Positions 27,890 to 39,766 of a stretch of DNA of 64,000 bases are shown here, in pieces. The DNA lies in the NCBI RefSeq assembly GCF_003594885.1, contig NZ_QZEZ01000001.1:62001-126000 (forward strand), written 5' to 3'. Source of the DNA: Vallicoccus soli (GTDB taxonomy: Bacteria; Actinomycetota; Actinomycetes; Motilibacterales; Motilibacteraceae). A program made the translations under genes and the position numbers. The notes under the pieces are model-generated. The model did not search any database. It was not told where the DNA came from and saw nothing but the letters and a program-made list of their open reading frames with translations. Every line of letters begins with the position of its first letter. The stretch's first letter is position 1.

Positions 27890-29104
27890 ATGCCTGCGGA
27901 CGACGGCGAGCGCCTCGCGACGTACCTCGCCCCGGTCGAGGCGGCGTCCCCGGTGGCGGCGGTGGAGGTCTTCGCCGCGCAGCTGGGTGAGCAGGTCGGG
28001 GCCCGCGAGGTCAGCTTCCTCATCACCGACTTCGCGGGGCGGTCGCTCGTGCGGCTGGGCCGGTCGGGCTCGCAGGGGGCCCAGCAGGGGGCCGACCAGG
28101 TGCCCCTCGACGACGAGGGGCTGCCGTACCGGCGGACCGTCGTCGACCAGGAGGTGCAGGTCCTCGAGGAGGCGGACGGCGCCCGGGTGCTGGCGCCGGT
28201 GACGGCGCGGGGGGACGCGATGGGCGTGCTCGAGCTGGTCCTGCCGGCCCGGCCGGACGGGGGGGCGGTCGCGGCCGTGGCCGCCGCCGCCCACGCCCTC
28301 GCGTACGTGGTGACCAGCGAGCGCCGCCACACCGACCTGTACGAGTGGGGCCGGCGCAGCCGCCCCGTGTCGCTCGCGGCGGAGATCCAGCGGCGGCTGC
28401 TGCCGGAGGCCTTCACCTGCGAGGCGGGCCAGTTCACCCTGGCCGCCTGGCTGGAGCCGGCGAGCACGGTCGGCGGCGACACGTTCGACTACGCGCTGGA
28501 CGCCGACCGGCTCTACCTGTCGATGACCGACGCGATGGGCCACGACGTCGACGCCGCCCTCATGGCCACCCTCGCCGTCGGCAGCCTGCGCAACGGGCGG
28601 CGCGCCTCGTCGGACCTGCAGGCCATGGCCGGGGGGACGAGCAGGGTCATCGACGAGCACTACGGCGGGGCGGGCTTCGTCACCGGGCTGCTGCTGAGCG
28701 TGGACCTGGCGTCGGGCCACGTCGAGGCCGTCGACGCCGGTCATCCGCCGCCGCTGCTCGTGCGCGGCGACGGGGTGCGGGCGGTGCCGCTCGAGGCCGA
28801 CCTCCCGCTCGGGGTGGCGCCGGACGTCCCCTACCGGGTGCAGCGCTTCCGGCTCGAGCCGGGTGACCGCCTCGTCCTGCTCACCGACGGGATGCTCGAG
28901 CGCAACGCGCGCCAGGTGGACCTGCCCGCGCTGCTGCTGCAGCACCGGGACGACCACCCGCGCCAGCTCATGCAGGTCCTCACCCAGGCGGTGCAGGACG
29001 CGGTCGAGGGCGCGGCCCTGGTCGACGACGCCACGGCGCTGTGCCTGCAGTGGCACGGCGGCAGCCCGCACCGGCGGGCGAGCGCGGGCGCCAGCACCCC
29101 CTGA
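27890..29104 (+). CDS. GAF-like/PP2C serine phosphatase (RsbU/SpoIIE type)
   Basis: A 404-residue protein with an N-terminal GAF-like sensor (about residues 10-145) and a C-terminal SpoIIE phosphatase domain. Metal-binding Asp motifs appear as VGGDTFDY, TDAMGHDVDAA, LTDGMLERN and VDDATALC. Such enzymes dephosphorylate anti-anti-sigma factors and so switch on SigB-type sigma factors; a SigB-type factor lies nine kilobases downstream. ATG 27890 chosen over a GTG two codons upstream. No anti-sigma partner adjoins it. Confidence 0.88.
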   Translation: MPADDGERLATYLAPVEAASPVAAVEVFAAQLGEQVGAREVSFLITDFAGRSLVRLGRSGSQGAQQGADQVPLDDEGLPYRRTVVDQEVQVLEEADGARVLAPVTARGDAMGVLELVLPARPDGGAVAAVAAAAHALAYVVTSERRHTDLYEWGRRSRPVSLAAEIQRRLLPEAFTCEAGQFTLAAWLEPASTVGGDTFDYALDADRLYLSMTDAMGHDVDAALMATLAVGSLRNGRRASSDLQAMAGGTSRVIDEHYGGAGFVTGLLLSVDLASGHVEAVDAGHPPPLLVRGDGVRAVPLEADLPLGVAPDVPYRVQRFRLEPGDRLVLLTDGMLERNARQVDLPALLLQHRDDHPRQLMQVLTQAVQDAVEGAALVDDATALCLQWHGGSPHRRASAGASTP

Positions 29105-29330
29105 GCCGCCGCGGGAGGGACGCGAGCGGCACGCTCCACTGGAGGGCCGCCCTGGAGCGGTCGCCGCGCCGACCGGCCGGCGGGCGTGCACGCGACGGGC
29201 CCTATGCTGCGCGGCGGGTCGAGACCGCCGGCCGTCCGCCGCGAGGCGGGTCGCGCTGCGACGTGCCCGCCGACGGAGCGAGGTGGCCCATGCCGACCCC
29301 CCGCAGGGCCCCCGACGGCCCGCAGCGCGC

Positions 29331-31217
29331 ATGAGCGGGCGCCCCGCGGTCGACCAGGCCGCCCTCACCCGCGTCCTCGGCGAGTTCGCCGCCACCGTGA
29401 CGGGCGAGTTCGACGTGCAGGACATCGTGCGCCAGCTCGCGGTCGGCGTCGTCGAGGTCCTCGACGTGGACGGCGCGGGCGTCATGGTCCCCGCGGAGGG
29501 CGAGCTGCTGCGCTTCGTCCACGCGACGGGCAGCCGGCACGGGTCGGTGGCGCAGCTCGAGCGCGTGCAGGAGGTGGTGCAGGACGGGCCGTGCCACGAC
29601 GCGCACCGCGACGGGCGGGTCGTCAACATCGCGGACCTGCCCGTCGAGGGCGCGTGGCCGCGCTACATGGCCGAGGCGGAGGCGCTGGGCCTGCGCGCGG
29701 TCTGCGCGATCCCCCTGCGCGCCCGCGGCCGCCGCTGGGGGGTCATGGACCTCTACCGCGGCAGCCGGCGGCGGCTCGACGAGCAGGAGCTGCAGGCCGC
29801 GCTCATGCTCGCCAACCTCGCGACGTCGTACCTCGTCGTGACGGCGGACCGCGACGCGGCCCGGCTGGCCCAGGAGCAGCTGGCGCACCGCGCGATGCAC
29901 GACCCGCTCACCGGCCTGCCGGTGCGGTGGGTCTTCCTGGAGCAGCTCGAGCACGCGCTCTCCCGCTCCGCCCGGGTGCCCGGGCGGGTGGCCGTCATGT
30001 TCCTCGACCTCGACGGGCTCAAGTACGTCAACGACACGTACGGCCACGAGGCGGGGGACCGGCTGCTGCGCACCTGCGTCGAGCGGGTCCGGGCGGCGCT
30101 GCGGCCCACCGACGTCGTCGCCCGCCTCGGCGGCGACGAGTTCGTCGTGCTCATGGAGGACCTCGAGGACGCCGACGTCGTCCACGGCATCGCCCAGCGC
30201 GTGCTCGAGCGGATCGCGCAGCCGTACGCCCCCGACGGGTACGTGATCCAGCCCTCGGCCAGCATCGGGGTGGCCCTCGCCGGCGAGCCGCAGCAGACGC
30301 CCGACGCGCTCGTCGCCCGGGCGGACGTCGCGATGTACCAGGCCAAGCAGTCCGGGCGCGGGCGCTACCGGGTGTTCGACGCGTCCAGCTACGCCGCCGA
30401 CCGCGCGCAGGCCGCGTCGCTGGACCGGCTCGTCGCCGCGCTGCGCCGCCCCGGGCCGCCGCACGGGCGTCTCGAGCTGCACTACCAGCCGGTGGTCGAC
30501 CTCGACGCGCCCGCGGGCTCCCGCACCCGGGTGCACGCGGTCGAGGCGCTGCTGCGCTGGCGCCACCCGGGGCAGGGGGTGCTCCCCGCCGGGGCCTTCC
30601 TGCCCGACGCCGAGCAGGGCGGCCTGCTCGGCGAGCTCGGCGCCTGGGTGCTGCCGACGGCCCTGCGCCAGCTCGCGGACTGGGACGCGCGGCTGGGCGA
30701 CGCGGCCCCGCGACGGGTCTTCGTCAACGTGTCGGCGCAGGAGCTGCTCGGGGAGGGCTTCGCCGGCCGGGTGTCCGCGGCGCTCGAGGCCGCGGGGCTG
30801 GGCCCGCACCGGCTCACCTTGGAGATCACCGAGACGGGGCTGCTCGAGGACCCGGCCGCGGCCGCGGCCGTCGCCGCCGAGCTGCGCGCGGGCGGCTGCG
30901 AGCTCGCGATCGACGACTTCGGCACCGGCCACTCCTCGCTCGGGCGCCTCGTCGCCATCCCCGCCACGACCATCAAGGTGGACCGCTCGCTCGTCGGGGC
31001 GCTGGCGCAGGGCGAGGCCGCCCGCGCGGTGGTCGCGGCGGTCCTCGGGCTCGGGCGCTCGCTGGAGCGGGCGGTCGTGCTCGAGGGCGTGGAGGACGAG
31101 GCGGCCCTGGACGAGCTGCGCTCGCTCGGGGCGCGCCTCGTCCAGGGCTACCACCTGGGCCGGCCCGTCCCTCCCGGCGAGCTGGAGGAGCGGCTGACCG
31201 GCGCGGCCGGCCGCTGA
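29331..31217 (+). CDS. GAF-GGDEF-EAL c-di-GMP turnover protein
   Basis: A 628-residue cytoplasmic protein: GAF domain (about residues 10-170), diguanylate cyclase domain with GGDEF at 267-271 and an RxxD inhibitory site five residues earlier, and phosphodiesterase domain with EAL at 405-407 and DDFGTGHSSL. All signature residues are intact. The GAF domain suggests control by a small ligand or redox state. It is a second, soluble member besides the membrane-anchored one at 17.5 kb. The ATG overlaps a 14-codon reading frame ending ATGA, which may be a leader. Confidence 0.92.
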   Translation: MSGRPAVDQAALTRVLGEFAATVTGEFDVQDIVRQLAVGVVEVLDVDGAGVMVPAEGELLRFVHATGSRHGSVAQLERVQEVVQDGPCHDAHRDGRVVNIADLPVEGAWPRYMAEAEALGLRAVCAIPLRARGRRWGVMDLYRGSRRRLDEQELQAALMLANLATSYLVVTADRDAARLAQEQLAHRAMHDPLTGLPVRWVFLEQLEHALSRSARVPGRVAVMFLDLDGLKYVNDTYGHEAGDRLLRTCVERVRAALRPTDVVARLGGDEFVVLMEDLEDADVVHGIAQRVLERIAQPYAPDGYVIQPSASIGVALAGEPQQTPDALVARADVAMYQAKQSGRGRYRVFDASSYAADRAQAASLDRLVAALRRPGPPHGRLELHYQPVVDLDAPAGSRTRVHAVEALLRWRHPGQGVLPAGAFLPDAEQGGLLGELGAWVLPTALRQLADWDARLGDAAPRRVFVNVSAQELLGEGFAGRVSAALEAAGLGPHRLTLEITETGLLEDPAAAAAVAAELRAGGCELAIDDFGTGHSSLGRLVAIPATTIKVDRSLVGALAQGEAARAVVAAVLGLGRSLERAVVLEGVEDEAALDELRSLGARLVQGYHLGRPVPPGELEERLTGAAGR

Positions 31218-31304
31218 GACCGGCGCGGGCGGCGACCGGTGCCCTCGGGGCGCAGCGGGTGCCCGGGTTGCGTGGGAGCGTCGCCGTGGCGCACGCTCGC
31301 GGCT

Positions 31305-31685
31305 GTGCCGGACGACGAGGACGACGGGGTCCCGGGCGAGGCGGGGGCGCCCGAGGGGGCCGCTCGCGGCGACGCCCCGCGCGGGCCCGGCGGGCGGGTG
31401 GTGGACCTGCGCTGCCTGCGGGGAGCGGACCCGCACCGGGCGACGGGGGACGTGCGCGCCGCCACCGAGCGCTTCCTGCGCGAGCTCCTGGGCCCCCTGG
31501 GCGAGGGCGGTGCCGGTCCCCGGGTCGGTGAGGTCCGCGCGGACCCGCGCCGCCGGCACCTGCGGCTGGTCGGCGAGGGTGACGGCGGGGACCGTGGCGA
31601 CGAGGGGGACCAGGGCGGGGACCAGGGCGGGGACGCGGCCGCGGACGGCGGCCGTGACGGCACCGGCCCGGCCCCGCGCACCTAG
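31305..31685 (+). CDS. Hypothetical acidic protein with Gly/Asp repeat tail
   Basis: A 126-residue protein of unknown function. A conserved-looking core (VVDLRCLRGADPHRATGDV, then ERFLRELLGPLGEG) is framed by acidic low-complexity sequence and a GDQGGDQGGD-type repeat tail. Third codon positions are almost all G/C, as in its neighbours, which supports coding. GTG 31305 is preferred over a longer frame from 31239. Confidence 0.5.
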   Translation: MPDDEDDGVPGEAGAPEGAARGDAPRGPGGRVVDLRCLRGADPHRATGDVRAATERFLRELLGPLGEGGAGPRVGEVRADPRRRHLRLVGEGDGGDRGDEGDQGGDQGGDAAADGGRDGTGPAPRT

Positions 31686-31828
31686 GCGGGCGGCCCCGCA
31701 CCACGCCCGTACGGGCCCGCGCCGCCCCGCCCGGGGCCGCGCCCGCGAGGATGGGCCCGCCCGGCCCGGTGCCGGGCGCCGGTGCCCGGCGGGGCGCCGG
31801 CGGCAGGCGGGCTCAGGGGAGGCGGGCC

Positions 31829-32476
31829 ATGGCGCAGAGCGGGCGGGCGCCGCTGCGGCGCGACGCGGAGCGCAACCGCGCGCGGATCGTCGAGGCGGCG
31901 CGCGACCTCGTCGCCGCGTCCGGGCTCGGCGTGGGCCACGACGAGATCGCCCGGGCCGCGCAGGTCGGCGTGGGCACGGTCTACCGCCGGTTCCCCCGCC
32001 GCGAGGAGCTGCTCGAGGAGCTGTTCGGCGCGCAGGTCGAGCACGTCGCCGGCCTGGCGCGCGCCGCGGCGGGGCAGGCGGACGCGTGGGCCGCGCTGCG
32101 CCGGTTCCTGGAGGAGGTCGTGCGCCTGCAGGCGGCGGACCGGGGCCTGCGCGAGCTGCTCGGCGGCTCGCCGCACGCGCCCGCGCTGGCGCGCTCGGCC
32201 CGCGAGCGGATCGCGCCCGAGGTCGCGGGCCTGCTCGCCCGGTCGCAGGCGGACGGGCGGGTGCGCGCGGAGGTGGGCGTGGCGGACCTGGCGCTCGTCC
32301 CGCTGATGACGGCGGCCGTCCTCGCCGCCGGGGCCGGGCCGGACGTCGCGGGGCGTGTGCTCGCCGTGCTGCTCGCGGGGCTCGAGGCGGTGCCCGGCGC
32401 CGCGCCGCTGCCCGGCGCACCCGCCCCCGACGAGGTGGTCGACCGGGTGCTGGCGGGCCCGCCCGCGGGAAGTTGA
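31829..32476 (+). CDS. TetR-family transcriptional regulator
   Basis: A 215-residue repressor. The N-terminal HTH runs over residues about 15-60 (ARIVEAARDLVAASGL; DEIARAAQVGVGTVYRRFP). The C-terminal part resembles TetR regulators of oxidoreductases. ATG 31829 follows GGGGAGGCGGGCC. It lies 83 bases upstream of a NAD(P)-binding protein gene on the same strand; a CCCTCCG...CGGAGGG pair (32482-32523) in that gap could be its operator. Confidence 0.88.
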   Translation: MAQSGRAPLRRDAERNRARIVEAARDLVAASGLGVGHDEIARAAQVGVGTVYRRFPRREELLEELFGAQVEHVAGLARAAAGQADAWAALRRFLEEVVRLQAADRGLRELLGGSPHAPALARSARERIAPEVAGLLARSQADGRVRAEVGVADLALVPLMTAAVLAAGAGPDVAGRVLAVLLAGLEAVPGAAPLPGAPAPDEVVDRVLAGPPAGS

Positions 32477-32559
32477 GCGACCCCTCCGTTTCCGTGGCAG
32501 GGTGGCGGGGCACGAGCGGAGGGACCTCTCCGCTCCCACCCCGGCCCCAGGAGGCCCCT

Positions 32560-32619
32560 GTGCCCCAGACCGTGCCCCAGACCGTGCCCCAGACCGTGCC
32601 CCAGACCGTGCCCCAGACC
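32560..32619 (+). repeat. Five 12-bp tandem repeats at a start codon (GTGCCCCAGACC)
   Basis: Five exact 12-bp copies, followed by a partial CAGACC, cover the first codons of the NmrA-like gene. Because 12 is divisible by three, copy-number change keeps frame but moves or adds start codons. Confidence 0.95.
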
Positions 32620-33528
32620 CAGACCGTGCTCCTCGCCGGCGGCACCGGCATGCTCGGCCGCCGCATCGCCCACCACCTGCTCGCCACCGGGGAGGCCGAC
32701 CTGCGCCTGCTCGTCCGGCCCGGCGCCGCCGACGACCCGCGGCGCCGCGCCGCCCTCGCCCCGCTCGTCGCCGCGGGCGCCCGGCTCGTCGAGGGTGACC
32801 TCGCCGACCCGGCGGGCCTGCCGGCCGCCGTCGAGGGGGCCGAGGTCGTCGTGTCGGCCGTGCAGGGCGGTCCCGCCGTCGTCGTCGACGGGCAGGTCGC
32901 GCTCGCCGGGGCGGCCGCCCGCGCCGGCGCCCGCCGCTTCCTGCCGTCCGACTTCGCCCTCGACGTGTTCAAGGCCCGTCCCGGCGACGTGGCCTCGTAC
33001 GACGTCCGCCGCGAGGCGGGCGAACGCGTCGAGGGCCTCGGGCTCGAGGTGGTGCACGTCCTCGGCGGGGCCTTCCTCGACCTGTTCGTCGAGCCGCGCG
33101 GCGTGCTCGAGGTCGACGACGCGACCGGCACCGCCACCTGGTGGGGCACCGGCGACGAGCGCTGGGAGGCGACGAGCGTCGACGACACCGCGCACTACGC
33201 CGCCCTCGCCGCGCTCGACCGCGACCTGCCGCCGGGCAAGCTCGCGGTGGCGGGCGACCGCCCGTCGGCGCGCTCCATGCTCGAGGCGCTGGGGCGGGCC
33301 CGCGGCCGCCGCTACGAGGGCTCCAGCCGAGGGAGCGTCACCGCGCTCGAGGCCGGCGTCGCGCGGGCGCGCGGGCGCGACCCGTGGTCCGTGGAGGCGA
33401 CGGTCGGGGGCTACCTCGTCTGCATGCTCACCGGGCGCACGGCCCTCGAGGACCTGCAGGGCGGGCGCTACCCGCAGGTGCGCCCCCGGACGTACGAGGA
33501 GCTCGTGGGGGCGGCGGCCGCCGCCTGA
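32560..33528 (+). CDS. NmrA-like NAD(P)-binding protein with repeated N-terminus
   Basis: A 322-residue Rossmann-fold protein of the atypical SDR/NmrA group: LLAGGTGMLGRR nucleotide motif (about residues 25-36), the central ERFLPSDFA-like region as ARRFLPSDFALDVF. Members are isoflavone-reductase-like enzymes or redox sensors. The first 22 residues are (V/M)PQT repeats made by five 12-bp tandem copies of GTGCCCCAGACC, each giving an in-frame GTG, so the true start may vary. The first GTG has AGGAGG at ideal spacing. Likely regulated by the TetR protein upstream. Confidence 0.82.
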   Translation: MPQTVPQTVPQTVPQTVPQTQTVLLAGGTGMLGRRIAHHLLATGEADLRLLVRPGAADDPRRRAALAPLVAAGARLVEGDLADPAGLPAAVEGAEVVVSAVQGGPAVVVDGQVALAGAAARAGARRFLPSDFALDVFKARPGDVASYDVRREAGERVEGLGLEVVHVLGGAFLDLFVEPRGVLEVDDATGTATWWGTGDERWEATSVDDTAHYAALAALDRDLPPGKLAVAGDRPSARSMLEALGRARGRRYEGSSRGSVTALEAGVARARGRDPWSVEATVGGYLVCMLTGRTALEDLQGGRYPQVRPRTYEELVGAAAAA

Positions 33529-33535
33529 GCGCAGC

Positions 33536-33566
33536 GCCGGGCCCGGTGCCGCGCGCCGGGCCCGGC
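33536..33566. terminator. Bidirectional terminator between NmrA-like and argG genes
   Basis: GCCGGGCCCGG (33536-33546) pairs perfectly with CCGGGCCCGGC (33556-33566) around a 9-base loop, between convergent stops. Confidence 0.75.
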
Positions 33567-33573
33567 GGCGGCG

Positions 33574-36700
<3,127 letters not shown>

Positions 36701-36718
36701 GGCCCGCCCCGCGCGCCG

Positions 36719-36750
36719 GCCCCCGCGCCCGTCAGGTCGGGCGCGGGGGC
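36719..36750. terminator. Bidirectional terminator between PhoD-like and ANTAR genes
   Basis: A perfect 13-bp GC stem with loop TCAGGT; the right arm lies in the last codons of the ANTAR gene and its stop codon is in the loop/stem junction. Confidence 0.75.
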
Positions 36751-38102
36751 AGGGCGAGGACCTGCTCGAGGGGCTCGCCGGGGTGCTCGACGACGTGGCG
36801 CGCGATGTCGCGCAGGCGGCGGTTGGTCGCCTGGCTGAGCCGGCTGAGCACGGCGAAGGCCTCCTCGGGGTCGCAGCCGAGCCTCGCGGCGACGATGCCC
36901 TTGGCCTGCTCGATGGTCGCGCGGCTGACGAGCGCCTGCTGCAGCTGCGCGGCGAGGGTGCGCAGGCCCTCCACCTCGCGCACCTCCTCCGCCAGCGCGC
37001 CGACGGCCTCGGCGAGCAGCGCCGCCAGCTCCTCCGCCTCCTCGTCGAAGGCCCGGGGGGCGCCCGCGTGCACGGCGAGCACGCCGCGCACCTCGTGCCG
37101 GACGACGACCGGCACCGCGAGCACCGAGCGGACCCCGCCCGACCGCGTCCCGCCCAGCCGGGGCCACCGCGGGTCGGCGCCGAGGTCGTCGGTGCGCACG
37201 ACGCGCCGGCCGGTCCACGCGTCGAGGCCGGGACCCTCGCCGGCCTCGCGCTCCACCCGGTCGGCGACGAGGGCGAGCGGCGCGTCCCCCGCGAGCAGCT
37301 CGGGCTCGCGGGGGTCGCCGAGGACCAGGCCGGCCGCCTCGGCACCGGGCAGGGCGCGGTGGGCGAGCGTCGACGCGCGCTGGGCGAGCCCCCGCAGGCC
37401 GGCGTCGGCCGGGGTGCGGCAGAGCTCGGCGAGCGCCTCCGCGACGACGAGGGCCGCGGCCGGGCGGCTGCCGGGGACGGGCGGGTCGGGCACGAGCAGC
37501 CAGCGCAGGGCGCCCCCGGCCTCGAGCGGCACGACGACGGCGCTGGCGGGGACCTCCGGGCCCGCGGCGAGGAGCCGCAGCCGCGCGCGCTGCACGCGCC
37601 CCGGCAGGGCGTCGCCCAGCACGCGCCGCAGGGCGGGCTGGTCGGCCTCGTGCACCAGCGCGGCGAGCGGGGCCCCCGCGACCGCGACGAGCCGGCGGCG
37701 GAGCACCGCCAGCGCGGGCGCGTTGGCCTCGCGCACCGTGCCCGCGGCGTCGGTGACCAGCACGGGGACGGGCATGGCCCCCGCCAGCCGGTCCTGCAGC
37801 CGCCGCTCGTCGTCGAGCCGCTGCAGCAGCCCGTCGACCCGGGCGCGCAGCAGGTGCAGCTCCTCGTCCGCCGCGCGGAGGTCCTCGTCGGCGCCGCGCA
37901 GCTCGGCGTGCACGACCTCGAGCTCCGCGAGCGCCTCCCGTGCCCCCGGCGGGTTCCGGCGCAGCCCCGCCATCGTGCTCTCGCGCTCCGCCGGCCCCCG
38001 GCGGTCGCCCCGCCCGCGGGTCCCGCTCGTCCCGCTCGTCCCGCTCGTCCCGGACGTCCCGGACGTGCTCGGCACCCCCTGCTGCGGCCCCACGACCTCC
38101 AC
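36732..38102 (-). CDS. PAS-GAF-ANTAR antitermination regulator
   Basis: A 456-residue signalling protein. After a TSG-repeat N-terminus (tandem 9-bp repeats in the DNA) come a coiled coil (about residues 60-105), a PAS domain (AMPVPVLVTDAAGTVREANAPAL, in two parts), a GAF domain, and a C-terminal ANTAR domain (ATIEQAKGIVAARLG, FAVLSRLSQATNRRLRDIA), which binds RNA hairpins to prevent termination. The GTG at 38102 has GGGAGG at good spacing; an internal ATG at MAGLRR is also possible. Divergent from a SigB-type sigma gene, so both may answer the same stress. Confidence 0.85.
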   Translation of the reverse strand: MEVVGPQQGVPSTSGTSGTSGTSGTSGTRGRGDRRGPAERESTMAGLRRNPPGAREALAELEVVHAELRGADEDLRAADEELHLLRARVDGLLQRLDDERRLQDRLAGAMPVPVLVTDAAGTVREANAPALAVLRRRLVAVAGAPLAALVHEADQPALRRVLGDALPGRVQRARLRLLAAGPEVPASAVVVPLEAGGALRWLLVPDPPVPGSRPAAALVVAEALAELCRTPADAGLRGLAQRASTLAHRALPGAEAAGLVLGDPREPELLAGDAPLALVADRVEREAGEGPGLDAWTGRRVVRTDDLGADPRWPRLGGTRSGGVRSVLAVPVVVRHEVRGVLAVHAGAPRAFDEEAEELAALLAEAVGALAEEVREVEGLRTLAAQLQQALVSRATIEQAKGIVAARLGCDPEEAFAVLSRLSQATNRRLRDIARHVVEHPGEPLEQVLALPPRPT

Positions 38103-38246
38103 GGCGCACCTCCCGTCCCGTCCGTGAGCGGTCCTCGGCCCTGGGCGTACCCCCACCCGCGGTGACTGGATCATCCGGGTCGGTGCCTGCTACCGTCCGG
38201 ACGGGTCGAGAGCGCGGCTCGCACGCACTCCCCCTGGGGGGCGCAC

Positions 38247-39041
38247 ATGTCCCTGGCGGCACCGACCACTGCCGAGCGGGCCGAGTCGCGGGCGAGGGCC
38301 CGCGAGACCTTCCGGCTCCTCCGGCGCACCGACAGCACGTACGAGAGGGCGGTGCTGCGCGAGCAGCTCGTCACCGACCACGCCTGGTTGGCGCGCAGCG
38401 TCGCCTGGCAGTTCCGCGGCCGCGGCGAGCCGCCGGACGACCTCCTGCAGGTCGCGACGGTGGGGCTCATCAAGTCCGTGGACCGCTTCGACCCCGACCG
38501 CGGGGTCGACTTCCCGGCGTACGCCCTGCCCACGATGACGGGCGAGGTCAAGCGCTACTTCCGCGACCTCGGCTGGGCCGTGCGCGTGCCCCGCGCGCTG
38601 CAGGAGCGGCGCCTGGCCCTGCGCAGCGCCACCACCGAGCTCAGCCAGCGGCTCGACCGCGCGCCGACGGTGGCCGAGCTCGCGGGCTACCTCCGCCTGT
38701 CCGAGGAGGAGGTGATCGAGGGCCTGGCCGCCTCGGCGGGCTACCAGGCCATGTCGCTCGACGCGCCGCTCCCGGGCGACGACAGCGGCGACGAGGCGGG
38801 CTCCTGGCTCGGCCTCATGGGCGACGAGGACCCGGGGATCGCCGAGGTCGAGGCCCGCGAGTCGCTCACCCCGCTGCTCAACGCGCTGCCGGAGCGCGAG
38901 CGCAGCATCATCGCCATGCGCTTCTACGGCGGCATGACGCAGACGCAGATCGCGGCGCGGGTCGGCATCAGCCAGATGCACGTCTCACGGCTCATCAGCC
39001 AGACGCTGGCGCGGCTGCGCTCCGCGCTGGAGGAGGGGTGA
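38247..39041 (+). CDS. SigB/SigF-type RNA polymerase sigma factor
   Basis: A 264-residue group 3 sigma factor with regions 2 (DLLQVATVGLIKSVDRFDP, in the -10 recognition core; FPAYALPTMTGEVKRYFRD), 3 (LSQRLDRAPTVAELA) and 4 (LPERERSIIAMRFYGGMTQTQIAARVG). Such factors direct general-stress, osmotic or sporulation regulons in actinobacteria and are controlled by anti-sigma/anti-anti-sigma pairs. No anti-sigma gene is adjacent, but an RsbU-type phosphatase lies at 27.9 kb. Ends in GTGA overlap with a small downstream frame. Confidence 0.95.
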   Translation: MSLAAPTTAERAESRARARETFRLLRRTDSTYERAVLREQLVTDHAWLARSVAWQFRGRGEPPDDLLQVATVGLIKSVDRFDPDRGVDFPAYALPTMTGEVKRYFRDLGWAVRVPRALQERRLALRSATTELSQRLDRAPTVAELAGYLRLSEEEVIEGLAASAGYQAMSLDAPLPGDDSGDEAGSWLGLMGDEDPGIAEVEARESLTPLLNALPERERSIIAMRFYGGMTQTQIAARVGISQMHVSRLISQTLARLRSALEEG

Positions 39042-39229
39042 GCGCGCCGGCCCGGGAGGCGCCGGTCGTGCGGTCCGGCCCCTGGTGCGCGGCAACCTGC
39101 CGCTGCGGCTGGGCGTCGCCCCGGCGCAGCAGCGAGCGCCGGGTCGAGCGCGACCTGGCCGAGCACGCCTGCCTCCTCGACCCCGCGCGCGGGTCCGGGG
39201 CCGGGGCCGCGGGCGCCGCCGGCGCCTGA
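39038..39229 (+). CDS. Small Cys-rich protein coupled to sigma factor gene
   Basis: A 63-residue hypothetical protein starting inside the sigma gene stop (GTGA). The centre reads WCAATCRCGW, then a polar helix ERRVERDLAEHACLLDP. The C-x3-C-x-C cluster with CGW resembles a recurring small zinc-like motif in actinobacterial proteins. Coupled translation with the sigma factor suggests a partner or regulator. Its ribosome site is only a base or two from the GTG, so expression depends on coupling. No known family. Confidence 0.5.
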   Translation: MSAPAREAPVVRSGPWCAATCRCGWASPRRSSERRVERDLAEHACLLDPARGSGAGAAGAAGA

Positions 39230-39264
39230 GCGACCCTGCCGCGCGCAGCGCCCCCCGGGACGGG

Positions 39265-39747
39265 TCACCCCGCAGGGCCGCGCAGCCACTGCAGGGCCGC
39301 GCCGAGGCGCTCGGGTGGGACCTCGTCGGCGACGGTGCCGGCGAGGTCGGCGATGGTCACGGACCGCAGGCTCGCCCGCCAGGCCCGCTCGGCGTCGTGC
39401 ATGGCGCGGGCGATCGGGCAGGCACGCGCGCAGTCCCGGGGCGGCGCGGGGAACGGTCCGCACTGGCGCACCTCGGTGCACACGAAGGCGGGGCCGGCGC
39501 CGTCCACCGCCTCGACCACGTCGAGCACGGTGACCTCGCCCGGGTCGCGCACCAGGGCGTAGCCGCCGGCCGCGCCCTGGCTGGAGCGGACGATCCCGGC
39601 GCGCGACAGCGCCTGCAGCTGCTTGGCCAGGTAGGTCGGCGACACGTCGTGCAGCTGCGCCAGCCGCTGCGCCGGCACCGGCCGCTCGGCCCCGGACAGC
39701 ACGACGCAGCAGTGCAGCGCCCACTCCACCCCGCCGGACATCTTCAC
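39265..39747 (-). CDS. Rrf2-family redox/metal-sensing repressor
   Basis: A 160-residue winged-helix regulator of the IscR/NsrR/RsrR family: MSGGVEWALHC start, HTH around VSPTYLAKQLQALSRAG, wing SSQGAAGGY. Four cysteines, C90-x5-C96-x9-C106-x3-C110, are placed as in Fe-S cluster members, so it may sense nitric oxide, redox state or Fe-S supply. Start GTG 39747 (VKMSGGVEW). Divergent from a NAD(P)-binding protein plus NDH-2 pair over an array of TGTCCG/CGGACA operators. Confidence 0.9.
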   Translation of the reverse strand: MKMSGGVEWALHCCVVLSGAERPVPAQRLAQLHDVSPTYLAKQLQALSRAGIVRSSQGAAGGYALVRDPGEVTVLDVVEAVDGAGPAFVCTEVRQCGPFPAPPRDCARACPIARAMHDAERAWRASLRSVTIADLAGTVADEVPPERLGAALQWLRGPAG

Positions 39748-39766
39748 GGCGCCAGGGTACTTGACG

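Noticed and set aside
29290-29334. A 14-codon frame overlapping the GAF-GGDEF-EAL start by ATGA
   Set aside because: Could be a coupled leader peptide but is too short and unremarkable to call as a gene.
31239-31304. Longer N-terminus for the hypothetical acidic protein
   Set aside because: The added residues are Cys/Trp/Pro-rich and unlike the rest; GTG 31305 is a more natural start, though unproven.
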